Assembly (NCBI GenBank): GCA_023015935.1
Contig: JALKAY010000004.1
Location: 310,001 to 374,000, forward strand
Source of the DNA: Flavobacteriaceae bacterium F08102
GTDB taxonomy: Bacteria; Bacteroidota; Bacteroidia; Flavobacteriales; Flavobacteriaceae
DNA length: 64,000 nt
Reading direction: 5' to 3'
How positions within the stretch are numbered: the stretch's first letter is position 1; the number at the start of each line of letters is the position of its first letter. Shown piece after piece: positions 1 through 9,523 of this stretch. Below the pieces are notes generated by a model. It was not told the DNA's origin and ran no database searches. It saw only the letters and a list, made by a program, of their open reading frames with translations. Made by a program: the position numbers and the translations under genes.

Positions 1-2217
1 AGCTGGTCTTCTACCGAAAGTGGCGGTTATATTTGGCACACCACAGGCTCTGGTAAAACATTAACAAGTTTTAAAGCGGCACGTTTAGCCACACAATTAG
101 ATTTTATAGACAAAGTATTTTTTGTGGTAGATAGAAAAGATTTAGACTATCAAACCATGAAAGAATACCAACGCTTTTCTCCAGATAGTGTCAATGGTTC
201 TAATAGTACTGCTGGCTTAAAACGTAATATTGATAAAGACGACAATAAAATTATTGTTACCACCATTCAGAAACTGAACAATCTAATTAAAAGCGAAAAA
301 GACTTAGCAATTTATAAAAAACAAGTCGTATTTATTTTTGATGAAGCTCACCGTTCGCAATTTGGCGAAGCACAAAAGAATCTAAAAAAGAAATTTAAAA
401 AATACTATCAGTTTGGTTTTACAGGCACTCCAATTTTTCCAGAAAATGCCTTAGGTGCAGAAACTACAGCAAGCGTTTTTGGAAGAGAGTTACATTCTTA
501 TGTGATTACTGATGCTATTAGAGACGATAAAGTACTAAAGTTTAAAGTCGATTATAATGATGTTCGTCCAAAATTTAAAGTCTTAGAAACTGAAATTGAC
601 GAAAAAAAACTCAGTGCCGCAGAAAATAAAAAAGCCCTGCTGCATCCCGAACGGATTAACGAAATATCAGAATATATTTTAAAAAATTACCGACAAAAAA
701 CCCATCGAACACAAGGAACCAACAGCGGGTTTAATGCCATGTTTGCGGTAAGCAGTGTAGATGCGGCAAAGTGTTATTACCAAGAGCTAAATGGTTTACA
801 AAAAAACGCTGAAAAACCCTTAAAAATAGCTACAATATTTTCGTTTGCAGCCAACGAAGAACAACATGCCATTGGAGAAATTGCAGACGAAACTTTTGAG
901 CCAACCGCAATGGATGTGAGTGCCAAAGAGTTTTTAACCGCTGCTATTAATGACTATAATGCCATGTTTAAAATGAATTATAGTATTGATAGCAAAGGAT
1001 TTCAAGATTATTACCGCGACCTTGCCAAACGAGTTAAAAATAGGGAAGTAGATTTGCTTATTGTGGTGGGTATGTTCTTAACTGGTTTTGATGCGCCATG
1101 TCTTAACACCTTGTTTGTAGATAAAAATTTGCGTTATCACGGTTTAATACAAGCGTTTTCACGTACCAATCGTATTTATGATGCCACAAAAACCTTTGGT
1201 AATATTGTTACCTTTAGAGATTTAGAACAAGCTACTATTGATGCCATTACGCTTTTTGGAGACAGCAACACCAGAAACGTAGTATTAGAGAAAAGTTATA
1301 AAGAATACTTAGAAGGGTTTACCGATATTGCTACAGGAAAAGCCCGTAGGGGATATGTGGAAGTGATAAAAGAACTCAAAGAAAAATTCCCCAATCCAGA
1401 TGAAATTGTAACCGAAAAGGATAAAAAAGAGTTTTCAAAACTGTTTGGTGAATACTTACGCGTAGAGAATATTCTTCAAAATTATGACGAGTTTACCAAG
1501 CTAAAAGCCTTTCAATCGGTTGATATAAATGATGCTGAAGCTATAGAAGCCTTTAAAGAAGAACACTTTGTAAGCGATGAAGATATGGCGATAATGAAAG
1601 CAATAGAATTGCCAACAGAACGTGCCGTTCAAGATTATCGCTCTACCTATAACGACATTCGCGATTGGTTGCGTCGGGAAAAACAAGGCAAAGAAGTCGA
1701 AGAATCTGATATTGATTGGGATGATGTGGTGTTTGAAGTAGACTTGTTAAAATCGCAAGAAATAAACTTAGACTATATTCTGGAATTAATCTTTGATAAG
1801 CATAAAAAAACGGCAAACAAAGAAGATTTAGTAGACGAAATAAGACGCGTAATACGAGCCAGTGTTGGTAATAGAGCAAAAGAAAGTTTAGTCATAGATT
1901 TTATTAATGCTACCGATTTAGATGAAATAAACGACAAAGCCACCATTATTGATGCCTTTTTTAAATACGCACAAATCAAACAACAAAAAGAGGCAATGCA
2001 GTTAATAATGGAAGAGAATTTAAACGCAAAAGAAGCGAAACGGTATATTATGCATTCGCTAAAACGAGAATATGCTAGTGAAAACGGCACAGAGTTAAAT
2101 TCCATTTTACCAAAAATGAGTCCGTTAAATCCCAAATTTTTAAGTAAAAAACAAAGTGTTTTTCAAAAAATCGCTTCGTTTGTGGAGAAATTTAAAGGCG
2201 TTGGTGGGAATTTATAA
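1..2217 (+). CDS. hsdR: Type I restriction enzyme R subunit (HsdR), 5' end outside window
   Basis: This is the ATP-dependent translocase and endonuclease subunit of a type I restriction-modification system. The reading frame is open from base 1, so the start codon and the N-terminal nuclease domain lie upstream; GTG at 124 is internal. Visible residues 14-20 form a Walker A loop (TTGSGKT), followed by a DEAH box in [13 protein letters not shown] near residue 114 and the helicase motif FTGTP. A second RecA-like lobe with [10 protein letters not shown] and QAFSRTNR follows, then a long helical C-terminal region typical of HsdR. The remaining 738 residues fit a family of roughly 1000. The hsdM and hsdS partners are presumably upstream. 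The gene after it is 24 bp away on the same strand. Confidence 0.93.
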   Translation, partial: SWSSTESGGYIWHTTGSGKTLTSFKAARLATQLDFIDKVFFVVDRKDLDYQTMKEYQRFSPDSVNGSNSTAGLKRNIDKDDNKIIVTTIQKLNNLIKSEKDLAIYKKQVVFIFDEAHRSQFGEAQKNLKKKFKKYYQFGFTGTPIFPENALGAETTASVFGRELHSYVITDAIRDDKVLKFKVDYNDVRPKFKVLETEIDEKKLSAAENKKALLHPERINEISEYILKNYRQKTHRTQGTNSGFNAMFAVSSVDAAKCYYQELNGLQKNAEKPLKIATIFSFAANEEQHAIGEIADETFEPTAMDVSAKEFLTAAINDYNAMFKMNYSIDSKGFQDYYRDLAKRVKNREVDLLIVVGMFLTGFDAPCLNTLFVDKNLRYHGLIQAFSRTNRIYDATKTFGNIVTFRDLEQATIDAITLFGDSNTRNVVLEKSYKEYLEGFTDIATGKARRGYVEVIKELKEKFPNPDEIVTEKDKKEFSKLFGEYLRVENILQNYDEFTKLKAFQSVDINDAEAIEAFKEEHFVSDEDMAIMKAIELPTERAVQDYRSTYNDIRDWLRREKQGKEVEESDIDWDDVVFEVDLLKSQEINLDYILELIFDKHKKTANKEDLVDEIRRVIRASVGNRAKESLVIDFINATDLDEINDKATIIDAFFKYAQIKQQKEAMQLIMEENLNAKEAKRYIMHSLKREYASENGTELNSILPKMSPLNPKFLSKKQSVFQKIASFVEKFKGVGGNL

Positions 2218-2241
2218 GATGTTTAATCAAACATAAATAGC

Positions 2242-3147
2242 ATGCATTTATATAGCTTAAAATCAAAAGATTCTATTGATATAATAAAAGAAAAACCATT
2301 TAAATTAGAAAGAGAAATACAATCACTTTTTGAAAATAATTTAAATGAGTTAATGGGTTTACAGTTAGTAAAATCAGAGTTCTCTATTAAAAACAAACGG
2401 ATAGATACTTTGGCTTACGACAGGCAATCAGATGCATTCATAATCATTGAATACAAAAGAAGTAAAAATATTAGCGTAGTAGACCAAGGTTTTACATACT
2501 TGAGTTTAATGTTAGAAAATAAAGCAGACTTTATTATAGAATATAACGAAACCTTAAAACAGAATATAAAACGTACAGATGTTGATTGGAGTCAAACAAG
2601 AGTCGTTTTTGTGTCAACTGGTTTTACAGAAAATCAAAAAACAGCAACAAACTTTAAAGACATTGCGATTGAGTTATGGGAAGTTAAACGATATGAGAAT
2701 AATTTAATCAGCGTAAATCAAATAAAGAAGAGTAAATCGGCAGAAAGTATAAAACCCATTACATCAAGTAATAATCAACTAGAAGCTGTTACCAAAGAAA
2801 TTAAAGTTTACACAGAGGAAGACCATACAGCTAATAAGTCGGATGATATTATTGAATTATATGAGACTTTTAGGGATGCAATAGTCAATCTGGCTGATGA
2901 TATTGATATAGAACCTAAAAAACTTTACATAGCGTTTAAAAAAAATAAAAACATAGCAGATATAGTAATACTAAAAAAAGGCATAAAACTATTTATTAAT
3001 AAAACCAAAGGTACTTTAGACGATCCCAAATCATTAATGCGCGATGTTTCAACTACTGGTCATTGGGGTAATGGGGATTACGAATTAGTTATAAAAAACA
3101 CAGCTAATTTAGAATATATTATGAGTTTGATTAAACAAGCCCTATAA
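2242..3147 (+). CDS. DUF5655 protein with nuclease-like N-terminal domain
   Basis: The 301-residue protein has two parts. Residues about 20-110 contain IDTLAYD followed by FIIIEYKRS, the D...E-x-K pattern of PD-(D/E)XK nuclease-fold domains. The last 100 residues match the DUF5655 family, recognised by the segment around KKLYIAFKK and the ending TTGHWGNGDYELVI. A lysine- and serine-rich linker separates them. It sits 24 bp after hsdR on the same strand and is probably co-transcribed. Such proteins often accompany restriction systems and other defence genes, but their activity is not established. The DUF5655 assignment is from family memory; the nuclease reading is inference. Confidence 0.7.
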   Translation: MHLYSLKSKDSIDIIKEKPFKLEREIQSLFENNLNELMGLQLVKSEFSIKNKRIDTLAYDRQSDAFIIIEYKRSKNISVVDQGFTYLSLMLENKADFIIEYNETLKQNIKRTDVDWSQTRVVFVSTGFTENQKTATNFKDIAIELWEVKRYENNLISVNQIKKSKSAESIKPITSSNNQLEAVTKEIKVYTEEDHTANKSDDIIELYETFRDAIVNLADDIDIEPKKLYIAFKKNKNIADIVILKKGIKLFINKTKGTLDDPKSLMRDVSTTGHWGNGDYELVIKNTANLEYIMSLIKQAL

Positions 3148-3357
3148 ATATGGGGAAGTTGTTAAATTGTGGAATACGACTATTTCTCCAATTAGCTCAA
3201 AAAATTCAACCACTTACCACAATTTAACGACCAAAAAAACGCGCCAAAATACAGTAAAACTAATTCCTAAAACAAAAAAACACCTACCTCTCCCAATTTT
3301 TCAACTCCCCCATCCTCCCAAACCATTCCCAAAAAAAATCGTAATTTTAAACCTATT

Positions 3358-3909
3358 ATGAGAAACATCTTATGCATCGCGCTATGCCTACTGCCTGGTT
3401 ACCTATTTTCACAAGAAACACACTGGCAAGAATTTCCGCAAGAAGCAATCGTTGCGCTTGAGATTAATAAAACCGCAACCTATCAGGTTGAACGGTTTAC
3501 CTTAGATGTTGTTTGGGATAAGGCCTTAAGTCATTCAGCCAATATTGGCGCTTACGCAGGTATTAAAAAACTACGTGTTTTTAAAGCTAATAAATTACTG
3601 CAAACCATTGATTCTATTGAAGATGTTACTGCACTAGGCACCATCCATTTTTCATTTTATGATTATAATCTCGATGGGTATATCGACTTTTCAATCCCCC
3701 TAGCATGTGGAAAAAATTGTGCTAAAAAATACTACCTATTCAATCCCAAACGAAATCAATTTGAACATATACCAGCATGGGATTATTTAAGCATACAAAA
3801 AATTGATAAATCCAATAAACTTCTCTTGTCCCAACCTGATGGCAATGCCGCTGAAGATAACCGTAAAATCTACCAAATTAAAGGTTTGGAAATTAAGGAA
3901 GCACATTGA
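3358..3909 (+). CDS. Secreted hypothetical protein with DxNxDGYxD motif
   Basis: The 183-residue protein begins with a clear signal peptide (MRNILCIALCLLPGYLFSQ), so it is probably periplasmic or outer-membrane associated. Residues 101-110 read YDYNLDGYID, an EF-hand-like acidic loop found in XAC2610-type and related secreted proteins, followed by two cysteines (CGKNC) and an aromatic FNPKRNQF stretch. I do not recognise a specific function. The upstream 200 bp is low in complexity and shows no clear promoter. It stands alone between the restriction genes and a convergent hypothetical gene. Confidence 0.7.
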   Translation: MRNILCIALCLLPGYLFSQETHWQEFPQEAIVALEINKTATYQVERFTLDVVWDKALSHSANIGAYAGIKKLRVFKANKLLQTIDSIEDVTALGTIHFSFYDYNLDGYIDFSIPLACGKNCAKKYYLFNPKRNQFEHIPAWDYLSIQKIDKSNKLLLSQPDGNAAEDNRKIYQIKGLEIKEAH

Positions 3910-4188
3910 AGTGGCTCGTTATTACACCTGCGCTATACAATTGATTTTCAGCTAAATTAACTAGCGTTAACTCGAGTGATTTTTAAAATACTAATCCCAA
4001 ATCCTCGGGAGTAGCGAATAACTCATTTAAAGCTCCTTGCCCCATTTTCTTCCATAGGATAGTGAAAATCTATGAGGTGATTTAATCATTTGGAATTCCT
4101 CTTTTTAAAGTACGTAATCTCGTCTTCAACAAATAATAAATCCCTTTAGGAATGGAGTAGTTAATACACTTTAATTATTTTCTTTTTG

Positions 4189-4605
4189 CTAATCTTCTTT
4201 AAGTGCACCCCCATCTATTTCGTCAAAATTATTTTCGAGATAAAAAGGTTCCTCATCTTCTACAATAACAATATCCCATTGCCCTGCATAATACTCAAAG
4301 GTATACTCCATGGTTGGAATGCCTTTTTTTTGGTGATTATTTAGAACAATTACCATGCGATCTTTTTCTTTAAAATCAAATTCCTTATCAAAGGCATCCC
4401 CATCGTTCAATACGCGCTCTAGTGTTGCCTCATTTAAGGCGTACTCCGGAGACAATGTAAGTTCGGGCACCATAACGAGACCGAGTGTTTCTAAATCTTT
4501 TGACGTCGTAAAACGATATAAAAGCCAATAGTGATTAAGCTCTTCAATGTCTACCTCATCTCCACCACAACTGCAAAATTTTATACGATCTGAAATTGTA
4601 CACAT
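4189..4605 (-). CDS. Hypothetical acidic cytoplasmic protein
   Basis: The 138-residue protein starts MCTISDRIKFCSCGG, with three cysteines in the first 13 residues that could bind a metal, followed by a glutamate- and aspartate-rich body with no signal peptide or membrane segment. I do not recognise the family, although short Flavobacteriaceae proteins with this start are common. It is convergent with the secreted protein at 3358-3909 and flanked on its promoter side by the repeat block starting near 4781. No operon partner is seen. Confidence 0.6.
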   Translation of the reverse strand: MCTISDRIKFCSCGGDEVDIEELNHYWLLYRFTTSKDLETLGLVMVPELTLSPEYALNEATLERVLNDGDAFDKEFDFKEKDRMVIVLNNHQKKGIPTMEYTFEYYAGQWDIVIVEDEEPFYLENNFDEIDGGALKED

Positions 4606-5620
4606 CTGTTAAATTAATATGAAATAGTAGTCCTTAAAATTAGGGAATCTAATTTAATAATTTTTATCTTTTACAATTCTTGTATCCATGTGATTCTTTA
4701 ACTATTGAAAGTTCCTTATTTTTTTGGATTTGGGATTTGAATATTGGAATTTCCATGAACAATGCGAAATTGCAAATTTCGCACAGCACATCTGGAAGGT
4801 TATTCCGTACCAAATTTCATGAAAGCTAGTGGGAAACGAATTCATTAACGATTAAGGATTGTTGATTGTTGAAGTTTTTGTTCGGAGTTTCTCAAGCCCA
4901 TTTTTGCAAAGCAAAAGATTCGTGTGAATTCGTGTCTAAAACTCAAACCTATTAAAGCGTACTCGGTGCTAGTATTCATAAGATCCTCCGCTGCGCTGCA
5001 CTCTGAATGACAAGTTCTAAGAGGCTTTGTGGGTAAAACACTTATCAGCGTCTTCAGTCTACAGTCTACAGTCTTCATTCAAGATTTACTTTCTTAACTC
5101 ATATTTTTGAACGTAACGATTCATGAAATACGAGCGCAGAAATTACAAATTTTCGCACAGCACATCTGGAAGGTTATTCCGTACCAAATTTCATGAAAGC
5201 TAGTGGGAAACGAATTCATTAACGATTGTTGATTGTTGAGGTTTTTGTGCGGTATTTCTCAAGCCTATTTTTGCAAAGCAAAAGATTAGTGCAATACGAG
5301 CGCAGCTCCTTTTATTCGTGGAATACTGCGAAGCGCTAAGAAAAAATTCGTGTGAATTCGTGTCTAAAACCCAAACCTATTAAAGCGTACTCGGTGCTAG
5401 TATTCATAAGATCCTCTGCTGCGCTGCACTCTGGATGACAAGTTCTAAGGGGCTTTGTGGGTAAAACACTTATCAGCGTCTTCAGTCTACAGTCTACAGT
5501 CTTCATTCAAGATTTACTTTCTTAACTCATATTTTTGAACGTAACGATTCGTGAAATACGAGCGCAGCTCCTTTTTATTCGTGGAATTTTAAGCACTGCT
5601 GAGTAAGACATTCGTGTTAA

Positions 5621-5694
5621 AGAAAACCAACGCACCAGCTGGCCCCTCTCTAAAATTAGTCTGCAAGACTAATTTTGGTCGTTCGGTCCTGTGT
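5621..5694. repeat. 74-nt hairpin repeat element, copy 1
   Basis: This is one of four copies of a 74-nt module (AGAAAACCAACGCACCAGCT at the left, CGTTCGGTCCTGTGT at the right). Its core is an 11-bp perfect inverted repeat, AAAATTAGTCT and AGACTAATTTT, separated by GCA. Copies are at 6167, 44120 and 44543. Confidence 0.85.
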
Positions 5695-6166
5695 CTAAAA
5701 AACCACTACCATCCCCTTATTCGTGAAATACGAGCGTAGAAATTGCAAATTTTCGCACAGCACATCTGGAAGGTTATTCCGTACCAAATTACATGAAAGC
5801 TAGTGGGAAACGAATTGATTAACGATTAAGGATTGTTGATTGTTGAAGTTTTTGTGCGGAGTTTCTCAAGCCCATTTTTGCAAAGCAAAAGATTCGTGTG
5901 AATTCGTGTCTAAAACTCAAACCTATTAAAGCGTACTCGGTGCTAGTATTCATAAGATCCTCTGCTGCGCTGCACTCTGAATGACAAGTTCTAAGAGGCT
6001 TTGTGGGTAAAACACTTATCAGCGTCTTCAGTCTACAGTCTACAGTCTTCATTCAAGATTTACTTTCTTAACTCATATTTTTGAACGTAACGATTCGTGC
6101 AATACGAGCACAGCTCCTTTTTTTTCGTGGAATTTTACGCACTGCTGAGTAAGACATTCGTGTTAA

Positions 6167-6240
6167 AGAAAACCAACGCACCAGCTGGCCCCTCTCTAAA
6201 ATTAGTCTGCAAGACTAATTTTGGTCGTTCGGTCCTGTGT
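6167..6240. repeat. 74-nt hairpin repeat element, copy 2
   Basis: Same length and sequence as the copy at 5621-5694, including the 11-bp stem with GCA loop. It closes repeat block R1. Confidence 0.85.
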
Positions 6241-6325
6241 CTAAAAAACATTTCCCACGGGTAAAATTACTCCAACACCAGACTCCCCAACGCGCCGCTT
6301 ATCTTCACAACCCATACGAATCTCT

Positions 6326-6625
6326 TTATTTTAACTTCAAATAGAAAAAATCAGGTGATAATGCGGGAATGATAAAAAAGATAAATAACAAAAATAAAAT
6401 AACCGTTACCAATCCCATCAATAATGGATAACCAAAGAGTCCTTCTTTTATTTTTGGGCGGACAGAATGAGCTATGAGTCCGTGTGTACTAACACTCATC
6501 AGTAGAAACACGACACTCGAAATGGAGATTAAAAACACATCTGAATGCGACGCTCTAGTCAGTATCAAATAAGCGCCTATACCAATGGCAATACCAATTA
6601 AAATTCTATATATTCTTCTAGCCAT
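6326..6625 (-). CDS. Small integral membrane protein
   Basis: The 99-residue protein has about three hydrophobic segments (near residues 6-22, 30-52 and 68-90) and little else. No family is recognised. It lies 10 bp downstream of the universal stress protein gene on the same strand, so it is probably the second gene of that operon and would share the palindrome-driven promoter at 7531-7574. By context it may belong to the envelope part of the stress response; that is inference. Confidence 0.65.
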   Translation of the reverse strand: MARRIYRILIGIAIGIGAYLILTRASHSDVFLISISSVVFLLMSVSTHGLIAHSVRPKIKEGLFGYPLLMGLVTVILFLLFIFFIIPALSPDFFYLKLK

Positions 6626-6635
6626 GGGATTTTAA

Positions 6636-7496
6636 TTAAACGTTAAACAATTTGCGATTTATTTGATTAAAACTAAGCAAAGGAATTTGCCCGTATGATT
6701 CCATTTTCTTCACCAAATCTCGATGAAATATTTTTTTAAAGATGCCTACATTTTTTCGTTCCATCATCGCCACCACATCCGCTTCCTTATCCACCAAATA
6801 GCCCTTGAGCGTACTAAACACATCATCCGTTGGAACCAACTCAACATGTATTTTCGGATAATCGACCATCGTTCGTATTTTTACATTGAGTGTATTCATT
6901 TCCGAAACTATTTCTTTACTTTTCTCAACAGGAAAGTGCACTATGGTTATTTCCGCATCAAATAAGCGCGCCATTTCAATCAGTTTATAGATCGCATGGA
7001 GATCTTCTTCTTCAAAATCCGTAGTATACACCATGGTTTTAATTGGATGGTAATTCGCTCCCATAGGGATAGACAACACCGGACAAGGTGATATATCTAT
7101 GAGATGTTTAGCCGTATTTCCCATCATCAACTCTTTCAATGCACTAACCCCCTTTATACCCGTTACCACCAAATAAGCATTGACTTCAATCGCTTTTGAC
7201 ACAATTCCATCAACGATGGATGTATTTTCAATCGCCTCTATCTGCACATATTTATGATCATATGCAGTTCCTAAATGTATCCGACACAAATCTTCTAACC
7301 TAGCTTGATGCATTTTAAACACCTCTTTTTCGAGATGTTGATAAGGCTCTTTAACCTCTGTACTAAGTACCGTAGGTATATCAAATACATGGAGTACTAA
7401 TAACTTTGCGTTCATTTGAGTGCTCATCGCATGAGCAAATTTTAATGCAGCTATTGAATTGGCTGAATAATCGGTGGCGTGTATAATTGTTTTCAT
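6636..7496 (-). CDS. Universal stress protein, tandem UspA domains
   Basis: The 286-residue protein has two UspA folds. The first (residues 1-145) starts MKTIIHATDYSANSIAALKFA and ends with the ATP-binding signature TGIKG...MMGN (G-x2-G-x9-G) before SPCPVLSIP. The second half (about 150-286) lacks a clear ATP motif. Family members bind ATP and support survival under starvation, hypoxia or oxidative stress. A palindrome centred at 7567.5 and a TATTTTTG -7 box 33 bp downstream predict a start site about 30 nt before the ATG, so the start is well placed. It probably forms an operon with the small membrane protein at 6326-6625. Confidence 0.9.
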   Translation of the reverse strand: MKTIIHATDYSANSIAALKFAHAMSTQMNAKLLVLHVFDIPTVLSTEVKEPYQHLEKEVFKMHQARLEDLCRIHLGTAYDHKYVQIEAIENTSIVDGIVSKAIEVNAYLVVTGIKGVSALKELMMGNTAKHLIDISPCPVLSIPMGANYHPIKTMVYTTDFEEEDLHAIYKLIEMARLFDAEITIVHFPVEKSKEIVSEMNTLNVKIRTMVDYPKIHVELVPTDDVFSTLKGYLVDKEADVVAMMERKNVGIFKKIFHRDLVKKMESYGQIPLLSFNQINRKLFNV

Positions 7497-7530
7497 ACGA
7501 TAAATGCTAATCCTAGATTAATAATTGACT

Positions 7531-7574
7531 CAAAAATAGACACTAAATCCCGCTTATACAATGACTTATATCAT
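7531..7574 (-). promoter_or_regulatory. Stress-regulon site 1: palindrome plus -7 box, USP gene
   Basis: The palindrome ATGACTTATATCAT (7561-7574) is centred 33 bp from the centre of TATTTTTG (read on the minus strand, 7531-7538). This matches the Bacteroidota -7 consensus TAnnTTTG. The geometry places the palindrome near -41 of the predicted start. Confidence 0.8.
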
Positions 7575-7592
7575 GTAAAAAAAACTAAAATC

Positions 7593-7636
7593 CTGATATA
7601 TATCATTCTTACCCCTCTCAAAACTCGGTACTTTTA
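7593..7636 (+). promoter_or_regulatory. Stress-regulon site 2: palindrome plus -7 box, gene 7728
   Basis: The palindrome CTGATATATATCAT (7593-7606) has a TACTTTTA octamer (7629-7636) at the regulon's exact 33-bp centre-to-centre spacing. It points towards the gene at 7728. Sites 1 and 2 are back to back, giving a divergent promoter region. Confidence 0.72.
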
Positions 7637-7727
7637 CTTCATGATTCCTAGGGAAAGGCAATGAACAATCATGCCATTTCAATGCAAATCATTAAGACAA
7701 CAAAAACCTAACTAAACAATATGACTC

Positions 7728-8204
7728 ATGTATAATTTCAGAAATAGACCCAACGACAATTACATTCATGAAGCCAACTGGCCATCATTATACGTATTAA
7801 CAGAACATTGGAAGTCCGACCTCTTGTTTTTTAATGACGATTTAAAGTTTATGCATCACCTCATTGACAAGTATTTTCTATGGCTTTCTAAAAAAGAAAA
7901 TATTGATCAGGTTCAAGAAATTGAAGTACATTTACTTCAAGTAGATGCTCAGTGTGATACCCTTTTAAAAAAGGTTCAAAAACACCTAGAGCACCTGGCA
8001 GAATTAATTGACGATCCTTTTAAATACGATTCACATCAATTTAGAGAAGACCACGTACAACTCGAAAATGACCTCGCCCAATTTGTAAAAGATTATAGAA
8101 AAAATAGAGCTGAAATCTTTGCGATTACGGAACACATTATGGATTCAGAAACCTTGGTCCGTCGACTTAAAATCATACCCAAAAAACCCCAAGGCATAAA
8201 ATAG
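7728..8204 (+). CDS. Hypothetical helical stress-island protein
   Basis: The 158-residue protein is soluble, highly charged and predicted mostly helical, with a coiled-coil-like stretch across about residues 50-130. It has no signal peptide. I do not recognise the family. It is divergent from the universal stress protein and has its own palindrome/-7 promoter at 7593-7636, so it belongs to the same predicted regulon. The promoter gives a leader of about 85 nt; no better in-frame start is available upstream. Confidence 0.7.
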   Translation: MYNFRNRPNDNYIHEANWPSLYVLTEHWKSDLLFFNDDLKFMHHLIDKYFLWLSKKENIDQVQEIEVHLLQVDAQCDTLLKKVQKHLEHLAELIDDPFKYDSHQFREDHVQLENDLAQFVKDYRKNRAEIFAITEHIMDSETLVRRLKIIPKKPQGIK

Positions 8205-8234
8205 TACGTTTTAGAGCTAATCAAAACTACTTTA

Positions 8235-8278
8235 ATGACCTAGGTCATATTAATCCCCATTCTTACCTGTTAAATTTG
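8235..8278 (+). promoter_or_regulatory. Stress-regulon site 3: palindrome plus -7 box, efflux operon
   Basis: ATGACCTAGGTCAT (8235-8248) is a perfect 14-bp palindrome. TAAATTTG (8271-8278) is a perfect -7 box exactly 33 bp centre to centre, and the adaptor gene ATG follows 21 bp later. Confidence 0.88.
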
Positions 8279-8299
8279 TGCAACTAAAGTTGGCATAAA

Positions 8300-9517
8300 A
8301 TGAAAAAATACGTATGGGTAATTGCCCTTTTTATTCTACTCTTAATTATCGGTTTTTTTTATGTAAAGCCTAGACTGGTCGCTAAAAATATAAGTTATAC
8401 CTATACTCCTATCCAAAAGGGAAATATTGAGTCAAATGTGTCTAGTACGGGGACTATGAAAGCGATAAACACTGTAGATATTGGTACACAAATATCTGGA
8501 ACTATTGAGAAAATATATGTAGACTTTAATGACAAAGTAAAAGCTGGACAGGTTTTAGCACAAATGGATCTAAAATTATTAAAGACCAATTTAATTAATG
8601 CAAAAGCAAATTTAGGTGTCAGTCAAGCACAACTTAACCAAGCACAAGATGTGCATGAACGAAATTCAAAATTATACGAAAAAGGGGTTATTTCTACCAA
8701 AGAATACAATGCGTCAAAATTTGCATACAACCAAGCGCTAAGCGCAAAAAAAGCTGCCTTAGCTGCTGTGAATACAATTGAAGTAAATATAGGTTATGGA
8801 CATATCACCTCTCCTATTAATGGTACTGTCATTGAACGTAGTGTAGAAGAAGGTCAAACGGTAGCCGCTTCCTTTGCCACACCTACCCTATTTGTCATTG
8901 CCGAAGATCTCTCTAAAATGCAAATCTTAGCGGATCTAGACGAAAGTGATATTGGATACATCAAAGATAGTATGCGCGTTCGATTTACCGTACAAACCTA
9001 TCCTGAAAAAGAATTCTACGGAATTGTAAGTCAACGACGACTCCAACCTATTGAGATTAATAACGTAGTAAACTATCAAGTGGTGGTTGATGTTGACAAT
9101 AAAAACGGATTGCTCTTACCTGGAATGACGGCAAATCTATCATTTATTACTGATGCTGCTTCGGATGTGCTTCTCATTAATAATTCTGCCTTGCGTTTTA
9201 GACCAAATGAAATCATCTTAGAAAAAATGAAACCCGTTTTAAAAGCCAAAGCAAAAAAGAGTCTCCCCGATTCACTCCAAACCGTTTTTCTAAAAACCTT
9301 AGAAAATGAGGAATTGTATACTCCTACAAATTTCAAAAAAGACCTTCCTGCTTCTATCAATGGCTTTTTTTATGAAAATGAGGAAGGAGACTTAGATTTT
9401 ACATTTTTTGAAGTAGGCATTAAAACCGGATTACAATCGGAAATTAAACGCATTCTCGACGGGTCAACCATAACCGAAGGCCTAAAGGTAATTAATGGCA
9501 TAAAAGTTAAAAAATAA
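8300..9517 (+). CDS. MacA/HlyD-type periplasmic adaptor of an ABC efflux system
   Basis: The 405-residue protein has an N-terminal membrane anchor (residues 5-23), then the membrane-fusion layout: a biotinyl-lipoyl-like half with GTMKAINTVDIGTQISGTI, a helical hairpin about residues 95-165, the second half with ITSPINGTVIERSVEEGQTV, and a beta-barrel domain. Adaptors of this type link an inner-membrane ABC transporter to an outer-membrane channel. The ATPase and permease genes follow within 6 and 11 bp, making a MacAB-like set; no TolC-like gene is in the window. An unusual insert of about 65 residues (around 305-370) precedes the C-terminus. The operon starts at stress-regulon site 3. Confidence 0.88.
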   Translation: MKKYVWVIALFILLLIIGFFYVKPRLVAKNISYTYTPIQKGNIESNVSSTGTMKAINTVDIGTQISGTIEKIYVDFNDKVKAGQVLAQMDLKLLKTNLINAKANLGVSQAQLNQAQDVHERNSKLYEKGVISTKEYNASKFAYNQALSAKKAALAAVNTIEVNIGYGHITSPINGTVIERSVEEGQTVAASFATPTLFVIAEDLSKMQILADLDESDIGYIKDSMRVRFTVQTYPEKEFYGIVSQRRLQPIEINNVVNYQVVVDVDNKNGLLLPGMTANLSFITDAASDVLLINNSALRFRPNEIILEKMKPVLKAKAKKSLPDSLQTVFLKTLENEELYTPTNFKKDLPASINGFFYENEEGDLDFTFFEVGIKTGLQSEIKRILDGSTITEGLKVINGIKVKK

Positions 9518-9523
9518 GTGTAA

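Larger units (their letters stand above)
4781..6246. repeat. Non-coding repeat block R1 (three long repeat units)
   Basis: Three units of about 342-396 bp are nearly identical: 4781-5122, 5155-5550 and 5755-6096. Each begins GCACAGCACATCTGG and ends TGAACGTAACGATTC. The middle unit carries an extra segment of about 54 bp. Each unit contains a GATCCTC...GAATGACAAG stretch of the widespread Bacteroidota intergenic repeat that yields spurious HSERSEES-like translations, and a run of four GTCNNCA heptamers. Between and after units lie GAGCGCAGCTCC and TTCGTGGAATT modules and a 74-nt hairpin element. Any open frames here are chance by-products of the repeat. The same modules recur at 43161-44790. 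Confidence 0.85.

Noticed and set aside
124-2217. An hsdR gene starting at the GTG at 124
   Set aside because: The frame is open upstream to base 1 and includes the Walker A loop, so 124 is internal.
3167-3361. A 64-codon plus-strand frame after the DUF5655 gene
   Set aside because: It is low-complexity, rich in Pro, Lys and Thr, has no family features and simply fills an A/C-rich gap before the next gene.
4845-6052. Two identical 77-codon minus-strand frames in block R1
   Set aside because: They are the same piece of the repeat unit and contain the spurious CHSECSAAEDL pattern; the middle unit does not keep the frame.
4781-6246. CRISPR array
   Set aside because: The units are hundreds of bases long and nearly identical throughout, with no short repeats separated by unique spacers and no cas genes.
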